A stretch of 64,000 nt of DNA from JAFGIN01 sp050301235 (GTDB taxonomy: Bacteria > Fibrobacterota > Chitinivibrionia > Chitinivibrionales > Chitinispirillaceae). Each line of letters starts with the position of its first letter. Position 1 is the stretch's first letter. The notes beneath the pieces are model-generated. The model did no database searches. It had not been told where the DNA came from and saw nothing but the letters and a program-made list of their open reading frames with translations. A program made the position numbers and the translations under genes. Location of the stretch: NCBI GenBank assembly GCA_050301235.1, contig JBNKZD010000054.1:29665-93664 (forward strand), written 5' to 3'. Positions 1-8,753 of the stretch are shown here, piece after piece.

Positions 1-1
1 C

Positions 2-1009
2 CTCACGTCAGGTTCTCCCCCATTATATCGTGTTGATGGGAGTCTGATCCCGACTGAAACAGAAAAATTACAGCCAGAGCAGATTTTAAAGCTGGCTTAC
101 AGTATTATGAGTGAGGGTCAGAAGAAAATTTTTGAACAGAAAAAAGAGGTTGATTTCTCTTTTGGTGTTCAGAATCTCTCACGTTACCGTGCAAATGTTT
201 TTCTTCAGCGAGGCTGCTGCAGTGTAGCACTTCGTCAGATCCCATTTTTAATCAAGCCGATCGAAGAACTGGGGCTGCCACCAATAGTCAGTAAATTGAC
301 AGAGCGTCCAAACGGTCTGGTTCTGGTTACCGGCCCGACAGGCAGCGGAAAAAGTACAACACTGGCATCAATGGTCGATAAGATTAATACTGAACGTGAG
401 GGGCATATACTTACGATCGAAGATCCAATAGAATTCGTGCATAAACATAAGCGTTGTATTATCAATCAACGTGAAGTGCATCAGGATACCGACTCATTTT
501 CAAGTGCACTTCGGGTCGCACTGCGTCAGGACCCCGATGTCGTTCTGATCGGTGAAATGCGCGATCTCGAAACAATTCAGGCGGCACTCAGTATCGCAGA
601 AACAGGACATCTTACCCTGGCAACACTGCACACCAATTCCGCCGCACAAACGATTAACCGTATCATCGATGTGTTCCCGGCAGAACAGAAAGCGACAGTT
701 CGCGCACAATTATCATTAGTTCTTGAAGGGGTGGTCAGCCAGTCATTGCTTCCAAAAATCGGTGGTGGCAGGGTGATGGCGTGCGAAATTCTTATTGCTA
801 CAATGGCGATCCGATCACTTATCCGTGATGATAAAATTCACCAGGTGCAGGGGATGCTGGAAATCGGGCAAAAATTCGGCATGCAGACGATGAACTCAGA
901 ATTACTAAGATTGTATAAACGACGATTAATATCAAAAACTGATGCTGTAGGCCGGAGTAATGATCCGGAAACACTGCTTAAAATGATGAACGAAACAGGA
1001 ACCATGTAA
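2..1009 (+). CDS. pilT: Type IV pilus retraction ATPase PilT (5' end outside window)
   Basis: Hexameric ATPase that powers pilus retraction and twitching from the cytoplasmic face of the inner membrane. The frame is open from base 2, and residues before the first ATG (107) read as PilT N-terminal domain (LTSGSPPLYRVDG), so the gene runs off the left edge and 107 is not its start. Visible motifs are a Walker A box GPTGSGKS (about 332-355), a Walker B-like VVLIGEMRD, the LATLHTNSA histidine segment and AIRSLIRDD, which matches the AIRNLIRE signature separating PilT from the extension ATPase PilB. The C-terminal stretch is PilT-like. pilC follows after 51 bp on the same strand, as in many pil clusters. 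Confidence 0.95.
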   Translation, partial: LTSGSPPLYRVDGSLIPTETEKLQPEQILKLAYSIMSEGQKKIFEQKKEVDFSFGVQNLSRYRANVFLQRGCCSVALRQIPFLIKPIEELGLPPIVSKLTERPNGLVLVTGPTGSGKSTTLASMVDKINTEREGHILTIEDPIEFVHKHKRCIINQREVHQDTDSFSSALRVALRQDPDVVLIGEMRDLETIQAALSIAETGHLTLATLHTNSAAQTINRIIDVFPAEQKATVRAQLSLVLEGVVSQSLLPKIGGGRVMACEILIATMAIRSLIRDDKIHQVQGMLEIGQKFGMQTMNSELLRLYKRRLISKTDAVGRSNDPETLLKMMNETGTM

Positions 1010-1060
1010 TCATATGTTGTACATTAAATCAACATTAATAAATCAGCCGGGGGTCAACTG

Positions 1061-2260
1061 ATGCCGAAATATGCTTATGTTGGAGTTACAGCAACCGGTA
1101 AACAGGTTAAAGGTGAAATCCAGGCTGCAAGTAAGAATGAAGTTATCAGTCTGCTCAGGAAGAAAAAACTTCGTCCGGTGACTATAAAAGCAGCTTCAAT
1201 AGCAATCAACCTTGAATTTCTAAACAAAGTTAAACTACAGGATGTCAGCCGGTTTACACGCCAGTTTTCAGCAATGACAGCTGCCGGATTGCCATTAGTT
1301 CAGTGTCTTGACATACTGGCAGCCCAGACCGAAAACAAAAAACTTGCAGCTGCAATCAAACAGATATCCGGGGATATTCAGGGTGGAAGCACACTTGCTG
1401 ATGCACTTGAAAAGCATCCTACTATTTTCAACTCACTGTACTGCAACATGATTTCTGCCGGTGAAGCATCAGGGAGTCTTGACACAGTTTTGACACGTCT
1501 TGCAGATTATCAGGAAAAAGCTGAAGCATTGCGACGAAAAATAAAAGGTGCAATGACTTACCCTGTTATCGTAACGATTGTCGCTATTGGCGCAACTGCG
1601 GCGATGTTGACTTTTGTCGTTCCTACATTTGCTCAGATGTTTACCGATGTTGGCGGAGCACTTCCGCTGCCGACACAAATTGTTATGAATATATCCAATT
1701 TCCTCCAGAAATATATTTTTCTTCTAATACTGGCGGTTGCCGGTGCACTCGTTGCGCTATCGTATTATTACAAAACGGATAATGGAAAATTAAAAATCGA
1801 TGGGATAAAACTTAATATTCCCGTATGGGGTGACCTAGAACGAAAGAGCTCTATCAGCCGTTTTGCTCAGACCCTTTCCACACTTCTTACCAGCGGTGTG
1901 ACAATTCTCGACGCGCTTAATATAACTGCAAAAACTGCCGGAAATAAAGTTCTCGAAAAGGGTATTCTCCGAACGCTGGAAAGAATCACTGGTGGTATGA
2001 CTATCGCAGAACCACTTAAAGAAACCGGTGTATTTCCACCGATGGTCATTCACATGATCTCAGTTGGCGAAAAAACTGGAGATCTTGCTGAGATGCTTAA
2101 AAAAATATCCGATTTCTATAAGGATGAGGTCGATGCAGCAATAGATGCACTCACTTCAATCATAGAACCAGTCATGATCGTGGTCATGGGAGCCATTATC
2201 GGAGGTATCCTCATCGCTATGTATCTGCCGATGTTTGATATGATCGGGACGATAAAATGA
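1061..2260 (+). CDS. pilC: Type IV pilus inner-membrane platform protein PilC
   Basis: Polytopic inner-membrane platform protein of the type IV pilus/type II secretion F family. It couples the PilB/PilT ATPases to pilin polymerisation and retraction. The 399 residues are normal length. Two T2SS_F repeats are visible: the first around residues 65-190 with FTRQFSAMTAAGLPL, the second around 268-392 with FAQTLSTLLTSGVTIL. Three hydrophobic segments lie near 168-190, 215-235 and 370-392. The short N-terminal domain (YAYVGVTATGKQVKG) is typical. It is probably cotranscribed with pilT. A foldback repeat rather than a clear terminator lies between it and flgM. Confidence 0.95.
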   Translation: MPKYAYVGVTATGKQVKGEIQAASKNEVISLLRKKKLRPVTIKAASIAINLEFLNKVKLQDVSRFTRQFSAMTAAGLPLVQCLDILAAQTENKKLAAAIKQISGDIQGGSTLADALEKHPTIFNSLYCNMISAGEASGSLDTVLTRLADYQEKAEALRRKIKGAMTYPVIVTIVAIGATAAMLTFVVPTFAQMFTDVGGALPLPTQIVMNISNFLQKYIFLLILAVAGALVALSYYYKTDNGKLKIDGIKLNIPVWGDLERKSSISRFAQTLSTLLTSGVTILDALNITAKTAGNKVLEKGILRTLERITGGMTIAEPLKETGVFPPMVIHMISVGEKTGDLAEMLKKISDFYKDEVDAAIDALTSIIEPVMIVVMGAIIGGILIAMYLPMFDMIGTIK

Positions 2261-2267
2261 TAAAATG

Positions 2268-2316
2268 AGTTCAAGGTTCAGAGTTCACCGTTCAAGAACT
2301 CTGAACTCTTGAACTT
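2268..2316. repeat. GTTCA-rich foldback between pilC and flgM
   Basis: Left arm 2268-2286 and right arm 2296-2316 pair almost completely, with a one-base gap, around a 9-nt loop. The arms are built from GTTCA/TGAAC words and more of them follow to about 2328. No T-tract follows, so it is a weak terminator candidate. A related GTTCA-rich foldback lies at 11797-11870, suggesting a dispersed intergenic palindrome family. Confidence 0.6.
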
Positions 2317-2340
2317 TTGAACTTTGAACAATAATTTATC

Positions 2341-2367
2341 TAAAGATTTAAAAAAAAATGTCGATAG
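2341..2367 (+). promoter_or_regulatory. Candidate sigma-28 (FliA) promoter of flgM
   Basis: TAAAGATT (2341-2348), an 11-nt spacer and GTCGATAG (2360-2367) match the sigma-28 consensus TAAAGTTT-N11-GCCGATAA at 13 of 16 positions with exact spacing. The predicted start lies near 2375, about 27 nt before the flgM ATG. Autoregulated flgM promoters of this type are known in enteric bacteria; assigning it here is inference. Confidence 0.65.
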
Positions 2368-2401
2368 AATATATAGGATATAGAAAGGATGGTGATGGGA
2401 A

Positions 2402-2716
2402 ATGCGTATCAATGCAGCTACCCAACCAATAACATCAGAACTCCAGAAGATTGAAAGTGTAAAAAAAACCGAGCGTGAAGGCAAGGTTTCGAAAACACTG
2501 CCATCAGATCGCTCTTCGATCTCATCTGATGCTCAGAAATTGAGTGAAACTAAAGCTCAATACGAAACGATAGCATCTTCTGTATCCGCCCAACCTGAAA
2601 TTCGTGCTGATAAAGTTGATGAGGTCAGGAAAAAGATTGAAAGCGGCTACTACAATTCTGATGAGTTTATCGATAAACTGGCCGATAAACTACTGAAAGA
2701 GTTTGGTGTCCAATAA
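2402..2716 (+). CDS. flgM: Anti-sigma-28 factor FlgM
   Basis: Small cytoplasmic protein that holds sigma-28 (FliA) inactive until the hook-basal body is complete, then is exported through the flagellar apparatus. The 104 residues are normal size. The N-terminal half is polar and probably disordered. The C-terminal half carries the family pattern: a Ser-rich DRSSISSDAQKLSE segment, then PEIRADKVDEVRKKIESGYY and an amphipathic helix ending in KLADKLLKEFGV. It follows pilT-pilC but has its own sigma-28-like promoter at 2341-2367, so it is probably transcribed separately. Its partner sigma factor is not in the window; fliD, fliS and fliT are 25 kb away. Confidence 0.85.
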   Translation: MRINAATQPITSELQKIESVKKTEREGKVSKTLPSDRSSISSDAQKLSETKAQYETIASSVSAQPEIRADKVDEVRKKIESGYYNSDEFIDKLADKLLKEFGVQ

Positions 2717-2860
2717 TTTTCGGTCTAATATCTGTACTTTGAAGCTGAAATTTTCCACAAAAAATACCCTCTCCATATAGTAGATCTCAATGGAAAGTAA
2801 TTATTTTTCCAGAACTGATTGATTTGATCAGCAGTATTTCATCAACACTCGAGTCCTATA

Positions 2861-3625
2861 ATGAAATGTACCCGTTGCCGTACTGATTTTTCTGCCACTG
2901 CTACAATCTCTGCATGTCCTGTCTGCGGTGCGGTTTCCGGAGGAGCGTATGAATCCACACATCAAGTGCCCTCCTCAACAAATCTGATCCCCTTTGAAGA
3001 TCCATCATGGGACAACCGCCCACTTATGGCTTTGATTGAGACAATCCGCGAATGTATCTTCAGTCCGGCAACTTTTTTCTCCAAAATAAAATCCAGTAAG
3101 AGTAAATGGCGACCGATCCTGTTCTGTCTTGCAATCGGTGGTATCGGTGCAGTTGCATCATATAGTTGGAGCCAGCTGCTGCCAGACCCATTTCAATTAT
3201 TTAAGGGAAGTACATTCAGTGAATCACTGACCGTTGATTCAATCAGCAGCAGTCTCATTTCTGCACCAATATTGCTTCTGATTTCGATACTGCTGCTCAG
3301 CATGTATTTCCAGTTTGTATTAAAAGTATTTAAAAAAAGTAATGCACCATTCCTGATGACATTCCGGGTCTTGTGTTACACTGAAGCAGCTTCAATATTT
3401 ATGGTTCTGCCGGCAATTGGTGATCTGATCTCTTTCGTATTCGCACTATACATGACACTTACCGGTATAAAATCGGTTCATTCGATCAGTAGAACACGTG
3501 CCACTGTCATGTTCCTGATTGCGCCGGTTGTTCTGTCAATTGTATTTTTGTTCATACTGCTGATTCTCGTAGTTGTATTTGGATCCTTAGTAAGTGGAAC
3601 ACTGAAAAATTATTTTCCCTTTTAA
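2861..3625 (+). CDS. Yip1-family membrane protein with N-terminal zinc ribbon
   Basis: 254 residues. A short zinc ribbon is formed by CxxC pairs at residues 3/6 and 19/22. A linker is followed by a Yip1/YIF1-like domain with about five hydrophobic helices between residues 85 and 250. The family is integral membrane; its bacterial role is poorly known. The ATG at 2861 is the natural start because the zinc ribbon begins at once. It stands alone between flgM and a palindromic repeat. The Yip1 assignment rests on topology and the SPATFFSKIKSSKSKWRPIL segment typical of such proteins. Confidence 0.7.
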   Translation: MKCTRCRTDFSATATISACPVCGAVSGGAYESTHQVPSSTNLIPFEDPSWDNRPLMALIETIRECIFSPATFFSKIKSSKSKWRPILFCLAIGGIGAVASYSWSQLLPDPFQLFKGSTFSESLTVDSISSSLISAPILLLISILLLSMYFQFVLKVFKKSNAPFLMTFRVLCYTEAASIFMVLPAIGDLISFVFALYMTLTGIKSVHSISRTRATVMFLIAPVVLSIVFLFILLILVVVFGSLVSGTLKNYFPF

Positions 3626-3690
3626 TATTTACTGTTGATTGACCAATAATGAGCATTTTAGTGACATCACATTTTTCGCATTTAACACTT

Positions 3691-3762
3691 TCCCCCATCC
3701 GCCTTCGGCACGTTAGCTTCGCTGCTACTTCGTGGTCCCCCGTTAACGGGGGAAGGATGGGA
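3691..3762. repeat. Nested palindromic intergenic repeat
   Basis: The perfect 18-bp palindrome 3736-3753 (TCCCCCGTTAACGGGGGA) sits inside an outer inverted pair, CCCCATCC at 3693-3700 and GGATGGGA at 3755-3762. The stretch is more GC-rich than its surroundings. It resembles in style, but not exactly in sequence, the CTCTCC/GGAGAG palindromes at 7.6, 7.8, 20.7 and 64.0 kb. Confidence 0.6.
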
Positions 3763-3889
3763 TAAGGGCCGGGAAATATGCAGACTTTTGCAATTACACA
3801 AATATTATCATTTTTACCGACTGCGGTTTACTTCGGCAGTCAGTCTGTCCTAATATCGTCATTTACTCTGATATGGAAAGGTTCTACAC

Positions 3890-5152
3890 ATGAGTACATG
3901 GACAATAGAAACACTTTCAATGAACATAGAACAATTTTCACAATACAGCAGTGATCAGAAACAAACAATTCTTTCGATCATGAATAGCTCTTACTCACCC
4001 CAGGTTGTCGAGTATCAGCGAAGTTGCAGACGAAAAGCACTGGCAAACACCACAAACATCAAACAATCCCTTGATGGTGCGATTCAGGAGTTTCCCGCTT
4101 ATGTTCTTCCAAAGCAACTGCATCCGGATACTACATCGCTCAAGAAATTCGGGTTTGTATTTACCGCTGGCGGTGAAGGTGAGCGGTTGCGGTTAAGTCT
4201 TCTGAAACGAGGTGTTCCGGCTGATAAACTTGAAGATTTCACTAAAGCCACATTCGCGCTTCCGGACTTCTATGGAGATGCAGGAACGTTGCATATCAAT
4301 CTTGCGATGATCAGTTCTTTCTGCAAACAAGCGGGTATCGATATTCCAGTTGTTATCACCACTGGACCTGATGAGTCAATCACTGCAAAAGTTATCCCGC
4401 AACTATTGAAAAAATACAATAATTTCGGATTAAAATATGTCAAAGTAATTGCACAGGAAGAACGGCTTCATTTCACTAATGATGAAAATATCGTTTTTAC
4501 TGTTTCTGATGGGAAGGTGACACCTGTTACGCAACCAGATGAAACCGGTGGCCCACTGATGAAATTAAAAAAGCGTGGTCCAGATGGTTCTCAATCGGTA
4601 CTCGAATGGTTCGAATCGCTTGGTTGTACAGGGACAATTCTGATGCAGGCCACGGCGCTCTATGAACAATCTCTTCTGCCCATGATGGCTGAAGCACTTG
4701 GGGATCATGATTGCTGTGGCGTTGGAATCATGCGCAAAAGCTTCCCTGAAAATGATCCTTTCGGTACTTATGTGCAGATTAATAAAAACAATCTGAAGCG
4801 GGTGCTCATTCTTGAACAGGATATGCGAAATCCGGAGACACGATCAATCGTTGATCCGGTTAACAATTATTATCTTCCTTATAACACCGGTTTTTATGCA
4901 TTCAATAACACATTACTTATTGAAAATGATCTTCCCGATTTCGCAACACCACCAAAGGAGATTCTACCGGAACTCCCCCGCTCCCCGAAAATCGGTTATG
5001 CTGCAACTGATTTAATCGCGAAGGCAAAAAAGCCGGTAGTACTCGCCATCGATCAATCAATGTTTGGTGTGCTGAAAACGGCTGATGATCTGGACTTGTT
5101 GTCGACGATTGGAAAAAAATTCGGTTTGGAATCGATCTGCCGAAAGATATGA
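3890..5152 (+). CDS. UDP-sugar pyrophosphorylase-like nucleotidyltransferase (UDPGP family)
   Basis: Probable cytoplasmic enzyme transferring UMP from UTP to a sugar 1-phosphate to make a nucleotide sugar for glycan synthesis. The 420-residue protein carries the glycine-rich nucleotide-binding loop FVFTAGGEGERLR near residues 90-102, where UDPGP enzymes have their GGxGTRLG-type motif. Further along are the GGPLMKLKKRGPDG and TGFYAFNN segments expected of the central and sugar-binding parts. The loop is divergent, so the exact substrate (glucose-1-P, GlcNAc-1-P or another sugar) cannot be set. A GAAAGG ribosome site precedes the ATG. No same-strand partner in the pathway is adjacent. Confidence 0.65.
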   Translation: MSTWTIETLSMNIEQFSQYSSDQKQTILSIMNSSYSPQVVEYQRSCRRKALANTTNIKQSLDGAIQEFPAYVLPKQLHPDTTSLKKFGFVFTAGGEGERLRLSLLKRGVPADKLEDFTKATFALPDFYGDAGTLHINLAMISSFCKQAGIDIPVVITTGPDESITAKVIPQLLKKYNNFGLKYVKVIAQEERLHFTNDENIVFTVSDGKVTPVTQPDETGGPLMKLKKRGPDGSQSVLEWFESLGCTGTILMQATALYEQSLLPMMAEALGDHDCCGVGIMRKSFPENDPFGTYVQINKNNLKRVLILEQDMRNPETRSIVDPVNNYYLPYNTGFYAFNNTLLIENDLPDFATPPKEILPELPRSPKIGYAATDLIAKAKKPVVLAIDQSMFGVLKTADDLDLLSTIGKKFGLESICRKI

Positions 5153-5212
5153 TACGATTGCATTTTGGTTTTATTAAATTGTAGAATATCTTTAAATCCC
5201 AATTCGTGTTGG

Positions 5213-5271
5213 GTGGCTTCGAGAGCCTCAGCCACCGTTGCAGTTCAGGTGGCTGAGGCTCTCATAGCCAC
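5213..5271. repeat. Long-stem hairpin with 24-nt arms
   Basis: Arms 5213-5236 and 5248-5271 are inverted complements at all but two or three positions, around an 11-nt loop. It lies between the stop of the nucleotidyltransferase gene and the most likely start of the kelch-protein gene. There is no T-tract. It could be a REP-like palindrome or an RNA-stabilising hairpin. Confidence 0.75.
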
Positions 5272-5311
5272 GCGAAAAATAGCCTGTAAATTAAGAGCCA
5301 TTGACATCGAA

Positions 5312-7522
5312 ATGTACTATAATGGATATATAAAATTGCGATATAACATTTCTAAAAAACGACTCTCATTCAGTAGCATTCTCACCAGGTCAATGCTTCT
5401 TCTGACTTTTACAGGATATTTATCACTATCCATTCCAGATGAGATCAGTGTTAAAGGAACCGTAGTAGATTTCGCTGGAAGACCTGTTTCTGGTGTAACT
5501 ATTTGTGTATGGCCATCAGATATGGCCATTAAAGCACCTGATTCTGCATCAAAGATAGTTTCAGAACGTGAACATTGTACCAAAACCGGCAGAAAAGGTA
5601 CCTATTCACTCACACTCCCCGACAGTAGCAATGTCACGATAATTGGAAAAAGGGATAATCTACAGTTTATCCACCGTATCAATGGTCCGATACAATCAGA
5701 AACAATACTTGATACATTGTCACATTCGGGGGCGCTCCATTTTTTTGTTCGGAAAGAGCTTGCCCGGTCGCACAATGATGTAACAGTTGCACTTAAAGGA
5801 ACACCATTCTTTTCACTATCAGATAAAAACGGGCAGATCAGCCTGGCTTCAGTGCCAGCTGCAAACTATAGTGCGTTTATTATTTCCTGTAAATCTGGGT
5901 ATCAGGATATCGCTTGTTCACTCCATATTGAATCCGGAATCAGTGATACATTCCCGGATACTTTGTGGCTCTCAAAAATCGCCGTAGCTGAAACTGAATC
6001 TGACAAAAAGCAACCACAACCAGTCTCTCACCCGGTTGTCAAAGATACTACCGGTAAAGAGCAAAAAAAACCGGTACTGCAGATTATAAAACAAATCACT
6101 GACACACCTGATGTAAAAAAGGTCGAAAAAAGTCGTGAAAAACCTAAAGTATTTGCTGGTAAAGATACTACGGTAGGGATTAAAGATCAGTTCAAACTCA
6201 AAGGGACTGCAACTATCAAAGATGGCCGCATCGTCCTCAAGGAGTGGGCAATTGGTAAAAAACCATTTTTTACCACCGATGATGGTGTTCTTCCATTAAT
6301 TGCACCTGTCACCGCTACGACACTTCAATGTGTTTTCAGAGCTACTGCGGATAACGACAGTTTTGCTACCGACACGATCACCATTCGGGTGTTGTCTTCC
6401 CCACCGGTTCTTCAAGTTAGAGGAGAGAGTGTTGCAGGGTTGTTTGACACCATTCATCTCTATGGTAAAGCAGCCGATAATGGATCTATTATCTCCACAG
6501 CATGGGATATTGGTAACACCGGTCAATTTACTCCAACACAGGATACAATATTCAGAGTACCCCCATTTGATAATCCCCCATCCAATATTACCTGCGTTTT
6601 CAGGGCCATCGATGATGACGGTGAGATGTCATTTGACACTCTCAAGGTTCGACTGGAACCATTATGGAAAACAGTTGATATCCAGTCTAAAATTCCTCCC
6701 CGAAAAGGTCATGCAATGGTTCGTTTCAAGGGAAATTTGTTTGTTATAGGGGGGAACCGATGCGACATATGGAAAACATCTGACCTCGAAGAGTGGCAAC
6801 AGGTGATCGATTCTGCCGATTTCGGGAGTCGTTTTGGTCATTCGGTAACTGCGTATAAAGGTAACCTGTTTGTTATTGGCGGAAAAAGTTCTGAAGATTC
6901 ATTTGCCAGCGATATCTGGCAGTCTTCTGATGGAGTAACCTGGCGAAAAGTGCTTGAAGCAGATTTTCTCAAGCGGCATTATCACACAGTAACAGAGTTC
7001 AATAACAGATTATGGCTGATCGGCGGGCTTGGTGAATCGCAATATGAATCATGCCTGAACGATATCTGGTCATCAGAGGATGGAAAAACCTGGCGTCCGG
7101 AAATGGATGTAGCACCCTTTTCAAGACGATACGGTCATGGAACATTCGTAGTAAATAACTCTCTACTTGTAACTGGCGGCATGTACGATGGTTTTACCGG
7201 CTCTAAATATCTATATGATACCTGGAGCAGTAATGATGGTGTCAACTGGACACAGGTAAGCGAAAAAATGTTCAACCACGATTCTCTCTTTTTTACCTAT
7301 GTACAAAACGGTGATCGACTGTGGGCACTGGGCGACTTCCGCAAACAGGTGGAGAAAAACAAACCATTCTCGGTTATCAGCAGCTCGGGAAATGGAATAT
7401 TGTGGAATGACCGGATCAGTAACCGACCAGTTTACTCAAGAGTGTTCTGTGCCGCAGCTGATTTTAACAATAAAATTCTGGTTTATCCTTCGGATAGTCA
7501 TGATATTTACATTTTAAAGTAA
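5312..7522 (+). CDS. Secreted kelch-propeller protein with carboxypeptidase-regulatory-like and PKD-like domains
   Basis: About 736 residues from the ATG at 5312. The frame stays open back to 5165, but that part overlaps the hairpin at 5213-5271 and reads as repeat sequence; the first credible signal sequence (KKRLSFSSILTRSMLLLTF) begins after 5312. A start at 5393 is also possible. Order: a carboxypeptidase-regulatory-like sandwich (KGTVVDFAGRPVSGVTI), a second such segment, a Lys/Pro/Gln-rich linker, two PKD/Ig-like domains, then four to five kelch-type blades with repeats such as RFGHSVTAYKGNLFVIGG and SDIWQSSDGVTW. Kelch propellers bind proteins or sugars; the ligand is unknown. Likely surface-exposed or secreted. 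Confidence 0.75.
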   Translation: MYYNGYIKLRYNISKKRLSFSSILTRSMLLLTFTGYLSLSIPDEISVKGTVVDFAGRPVSGVTICVWPSDMAIKAPDSASKIVSEREHCTKTGRKGTYSLTLPDSSNVTIIGKRDNLQFIHRINGPIQSETILDTLSHSGALHFFVRKELARSHNDVTVALKGTPFFSLSDKNGQISLASVPAANYSAFIISCKSGYQDIACSLHIESGISDTFPDTLWLSKIAVAETESDKKQPQPVSHPVVKDTTGKEQKKPVLQIIKQITDTPDVKKVEKSREKPKVFAGKDTTVGIKDQFKLKGTATIKDGRIVLKEWAIGKKPFFTTDDGVLPLIAPVTATTLQCVFRATADNDSFATDTITIRVLSSPPVLQVRGESVAGLFDTIHLYGKAADNGSIISTAWDIGNTGQFTPTQDTIFRVPPFDNPPSNITCVFRAIDDDGEMSFDTLKVRLEPLWKTVDIQSKIPPRKGHAMVRFKGNLFVIGGNRCDIWKTSDLEEWQQVIDSADFGSRFGHSVTAYKGNLFVIGGKSSEDSFASDIWQSSDGVTWRKVLEADFLKRHYHTVTEFNNRLWLIGGLGESQYESCLNDIWSSEDGKTWRPEMDVAPFSRRYGHGTFVVNNSLLVTGGMYDGFTGSKYLYDTWSSNDGVNWTQVSEKMFNHDSLFFTYVQNGDRLWALGDFRKQVEKNKPFSVISSSGNGILWNDRISNRPVYSRVFCAAADFNNKILVYPSDSHDIYILK

Positions 7523-7551
7523 TTGGGAAGATTACACAAATTTCACATTAC

Positions 7552-7633
7552 CATCCCTCGCCTCTCTCCACTTCGAAAAGCTCAGTGACCACACGACCCT
7601 CTCTCCACTCTCGTGAAGAAAGGGGGCTTACGC
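7552..7633. repeat. Type A CTCTCC/GGAGA palindromic repeat, interrupted copy
   Basis: CCCTCGCCTCTCTCC (from about 7555) and CCCTCTCTCCACTC...GAAGAAAGGGGGCTTACGC (7597-7633) match the repeat at 20693-20743, but are separated here by about 28 extra bases. A further start of the same repeat lies at 63980-64000. Confidence 0.6.
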
Positions 7634-7781
7634 AGATCCCTTATATCTCCCTGTAAGGTTTGCTAAGTTTCACATCAGGTAACCTATTGGTTGACCATGA
7701 GGATTTTGCATATTGTACACGCCTCTCATCCATCCTTTTTTTATCAGAGGCTGGGCTGGATGCGATAATACGCAATGCTTT

Positions 7782-7829
7782 CCCCCTCTCCATTCACTAA
7801 TGGAGAGGGGGACTAAGGGGGTGAGGCGA
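7782..7829. repeat. Type B palindromic repeat (13-bp perfect arms)
   Basis: CCCCCTCTCCATT (7782-7794), loop CACT, AATGGAGAGGGGG (7799-7811), then a conserved tail GACTAAGGGGGTGAGGCG. The same unit with one arm mismatch is at 20757-20803, so this is a repeated mobile or REP-like palindrome. The 360-bp gap 7523-7883 holds this unit, the type A unit and no gene. Confidence 0.7.
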
Positions 7830-7883
7830 ACACGAAGTATTTCTACACCTCAATAAATTTATCTTCAATATTTAAAAAGTGTT

Positions 7884-8753
7884 TCAATTGGAAATAATAA
7901 GTTTCAGAAAGAATTCAGTTTCTTTTCTGCTTTTCACAAGAGCTTTTTGAATGTTATTGTCACCAATTCTGTTCGGTTTTGACTCTGCCAGATGTGGGAT
8001 AAACGGACTTAACGCTTTACGTGAATGTATTTCAAACCACTGCCCCAGAAACACCGCTTTTCTGAGATACTCTTCAATATTCAGAAGTGTTTTCTCCTGA
8101 AAAAATTGTTTCCAGTTACCCAAAAAGGCAACCTCCTGCTTATGCTCACCTACAACCTCAAGCCATTCGATCAATTGAAGGAATGATGCATAATTGATTG
8201 TAGCTGGAGCCGATATGGTGGAGTGAAAATCGGGGAAAAGAAAAAAGTTCGATAATGCGCCTCGTATCGGATCAATGGCAACTTTAAGCCAGTGTAATTT
8301 TTCACTTTCCTTATCTATAAACTGAAGAGCCGATAATGCGATTTTACTGGATCCCTGCGATGCATTTGAATAATTACACCAGAGTACACCAATAGACAAC
8401 AATTCATACGTAATCTGATCGATTTCAGGTTTAGTTTTAAAGTTTCTCCGGGAAAATTCACAAAATTCTTCAACGATATGCCCTGCAGTAAGGAACACAA
8501 TATGCCGGAGAGATTCCTTAAACTCTCTCAAACTGATTCGTTTTTTATCAAGACCATGAAATGAAGTAATACTGTTTTTCAGCAGTTTTCCTTTTACTAC
8601 AGGTGGTGTATCCACACTTGAAAAACTGGTATCAATGACTACATCACTACAATATGCTGTTTCACTATTCGAGATTCCATTATTCATATGATGACAGTAC
8701 CTTTTTAAGCAAAGCTCGTTTAATACTACTTTTGATTCTACAGTAATTGTCAT
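7884..8753 (-). CDS. Uncharacterised protein, 289 aa
   Basis: I do not recognise this protein. It has no signal peptide or membrane segment and is probably cytoplasmic and mostly helical. The first 65 residues are polar with several Cys and His (CLKRYCHH). A longer hydrophobic-helical body follows (FLTAGHIVEEFCEF, YELLSIGVLWCNYSN, FLQLIEWLEVVGE), ending in a Lys-rich tail. Coding is supported by length and by the absence of a better overlapping frame. It is transcribed divergently from the glycosyltransferase gene with a 307-bp gap, and has no operon partner. No function is proposed. Confidence 0.6.
   Translation of the reverse strand: MTITVESKVVLNELCLKRYCHHMNNGISNSETAYCSDVVIDTSFSSVDTPPVVKGKLLKNSITSFHGLDKKRISLREFKESLRHIVFLTAGHIVEEFCEFSRRNFKTKPEIDQITYELLSIGVLWCNYSNASQGSSKIALSALQFIDKESEKLHWLKVAIDPIRGALSNFFLFPDFHSTISAPATINYASFLQLIEWLEVVGEHKQEVAFLGNWKQFFQEKTLLNIEEYLRKAVFLGQWFEIHSRKALSPFIPHLAESKPNRIGDNNIQKALVKSRKETEFFLKLIISN

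Noticed and set aside
5165..5311. N-terminal 49 codons of the longest kelch-protein frame
   Set aside because: They translate the hairpin repeat at 5213-5271 and precede the signal sequence; no ribosome site supports a start at 5165.
6300..6749. 149-codon frame inside the kelch-protein gene
   Set aside because: Shifted frame; the kelch and PKD-like domains read through this part in the main frame.
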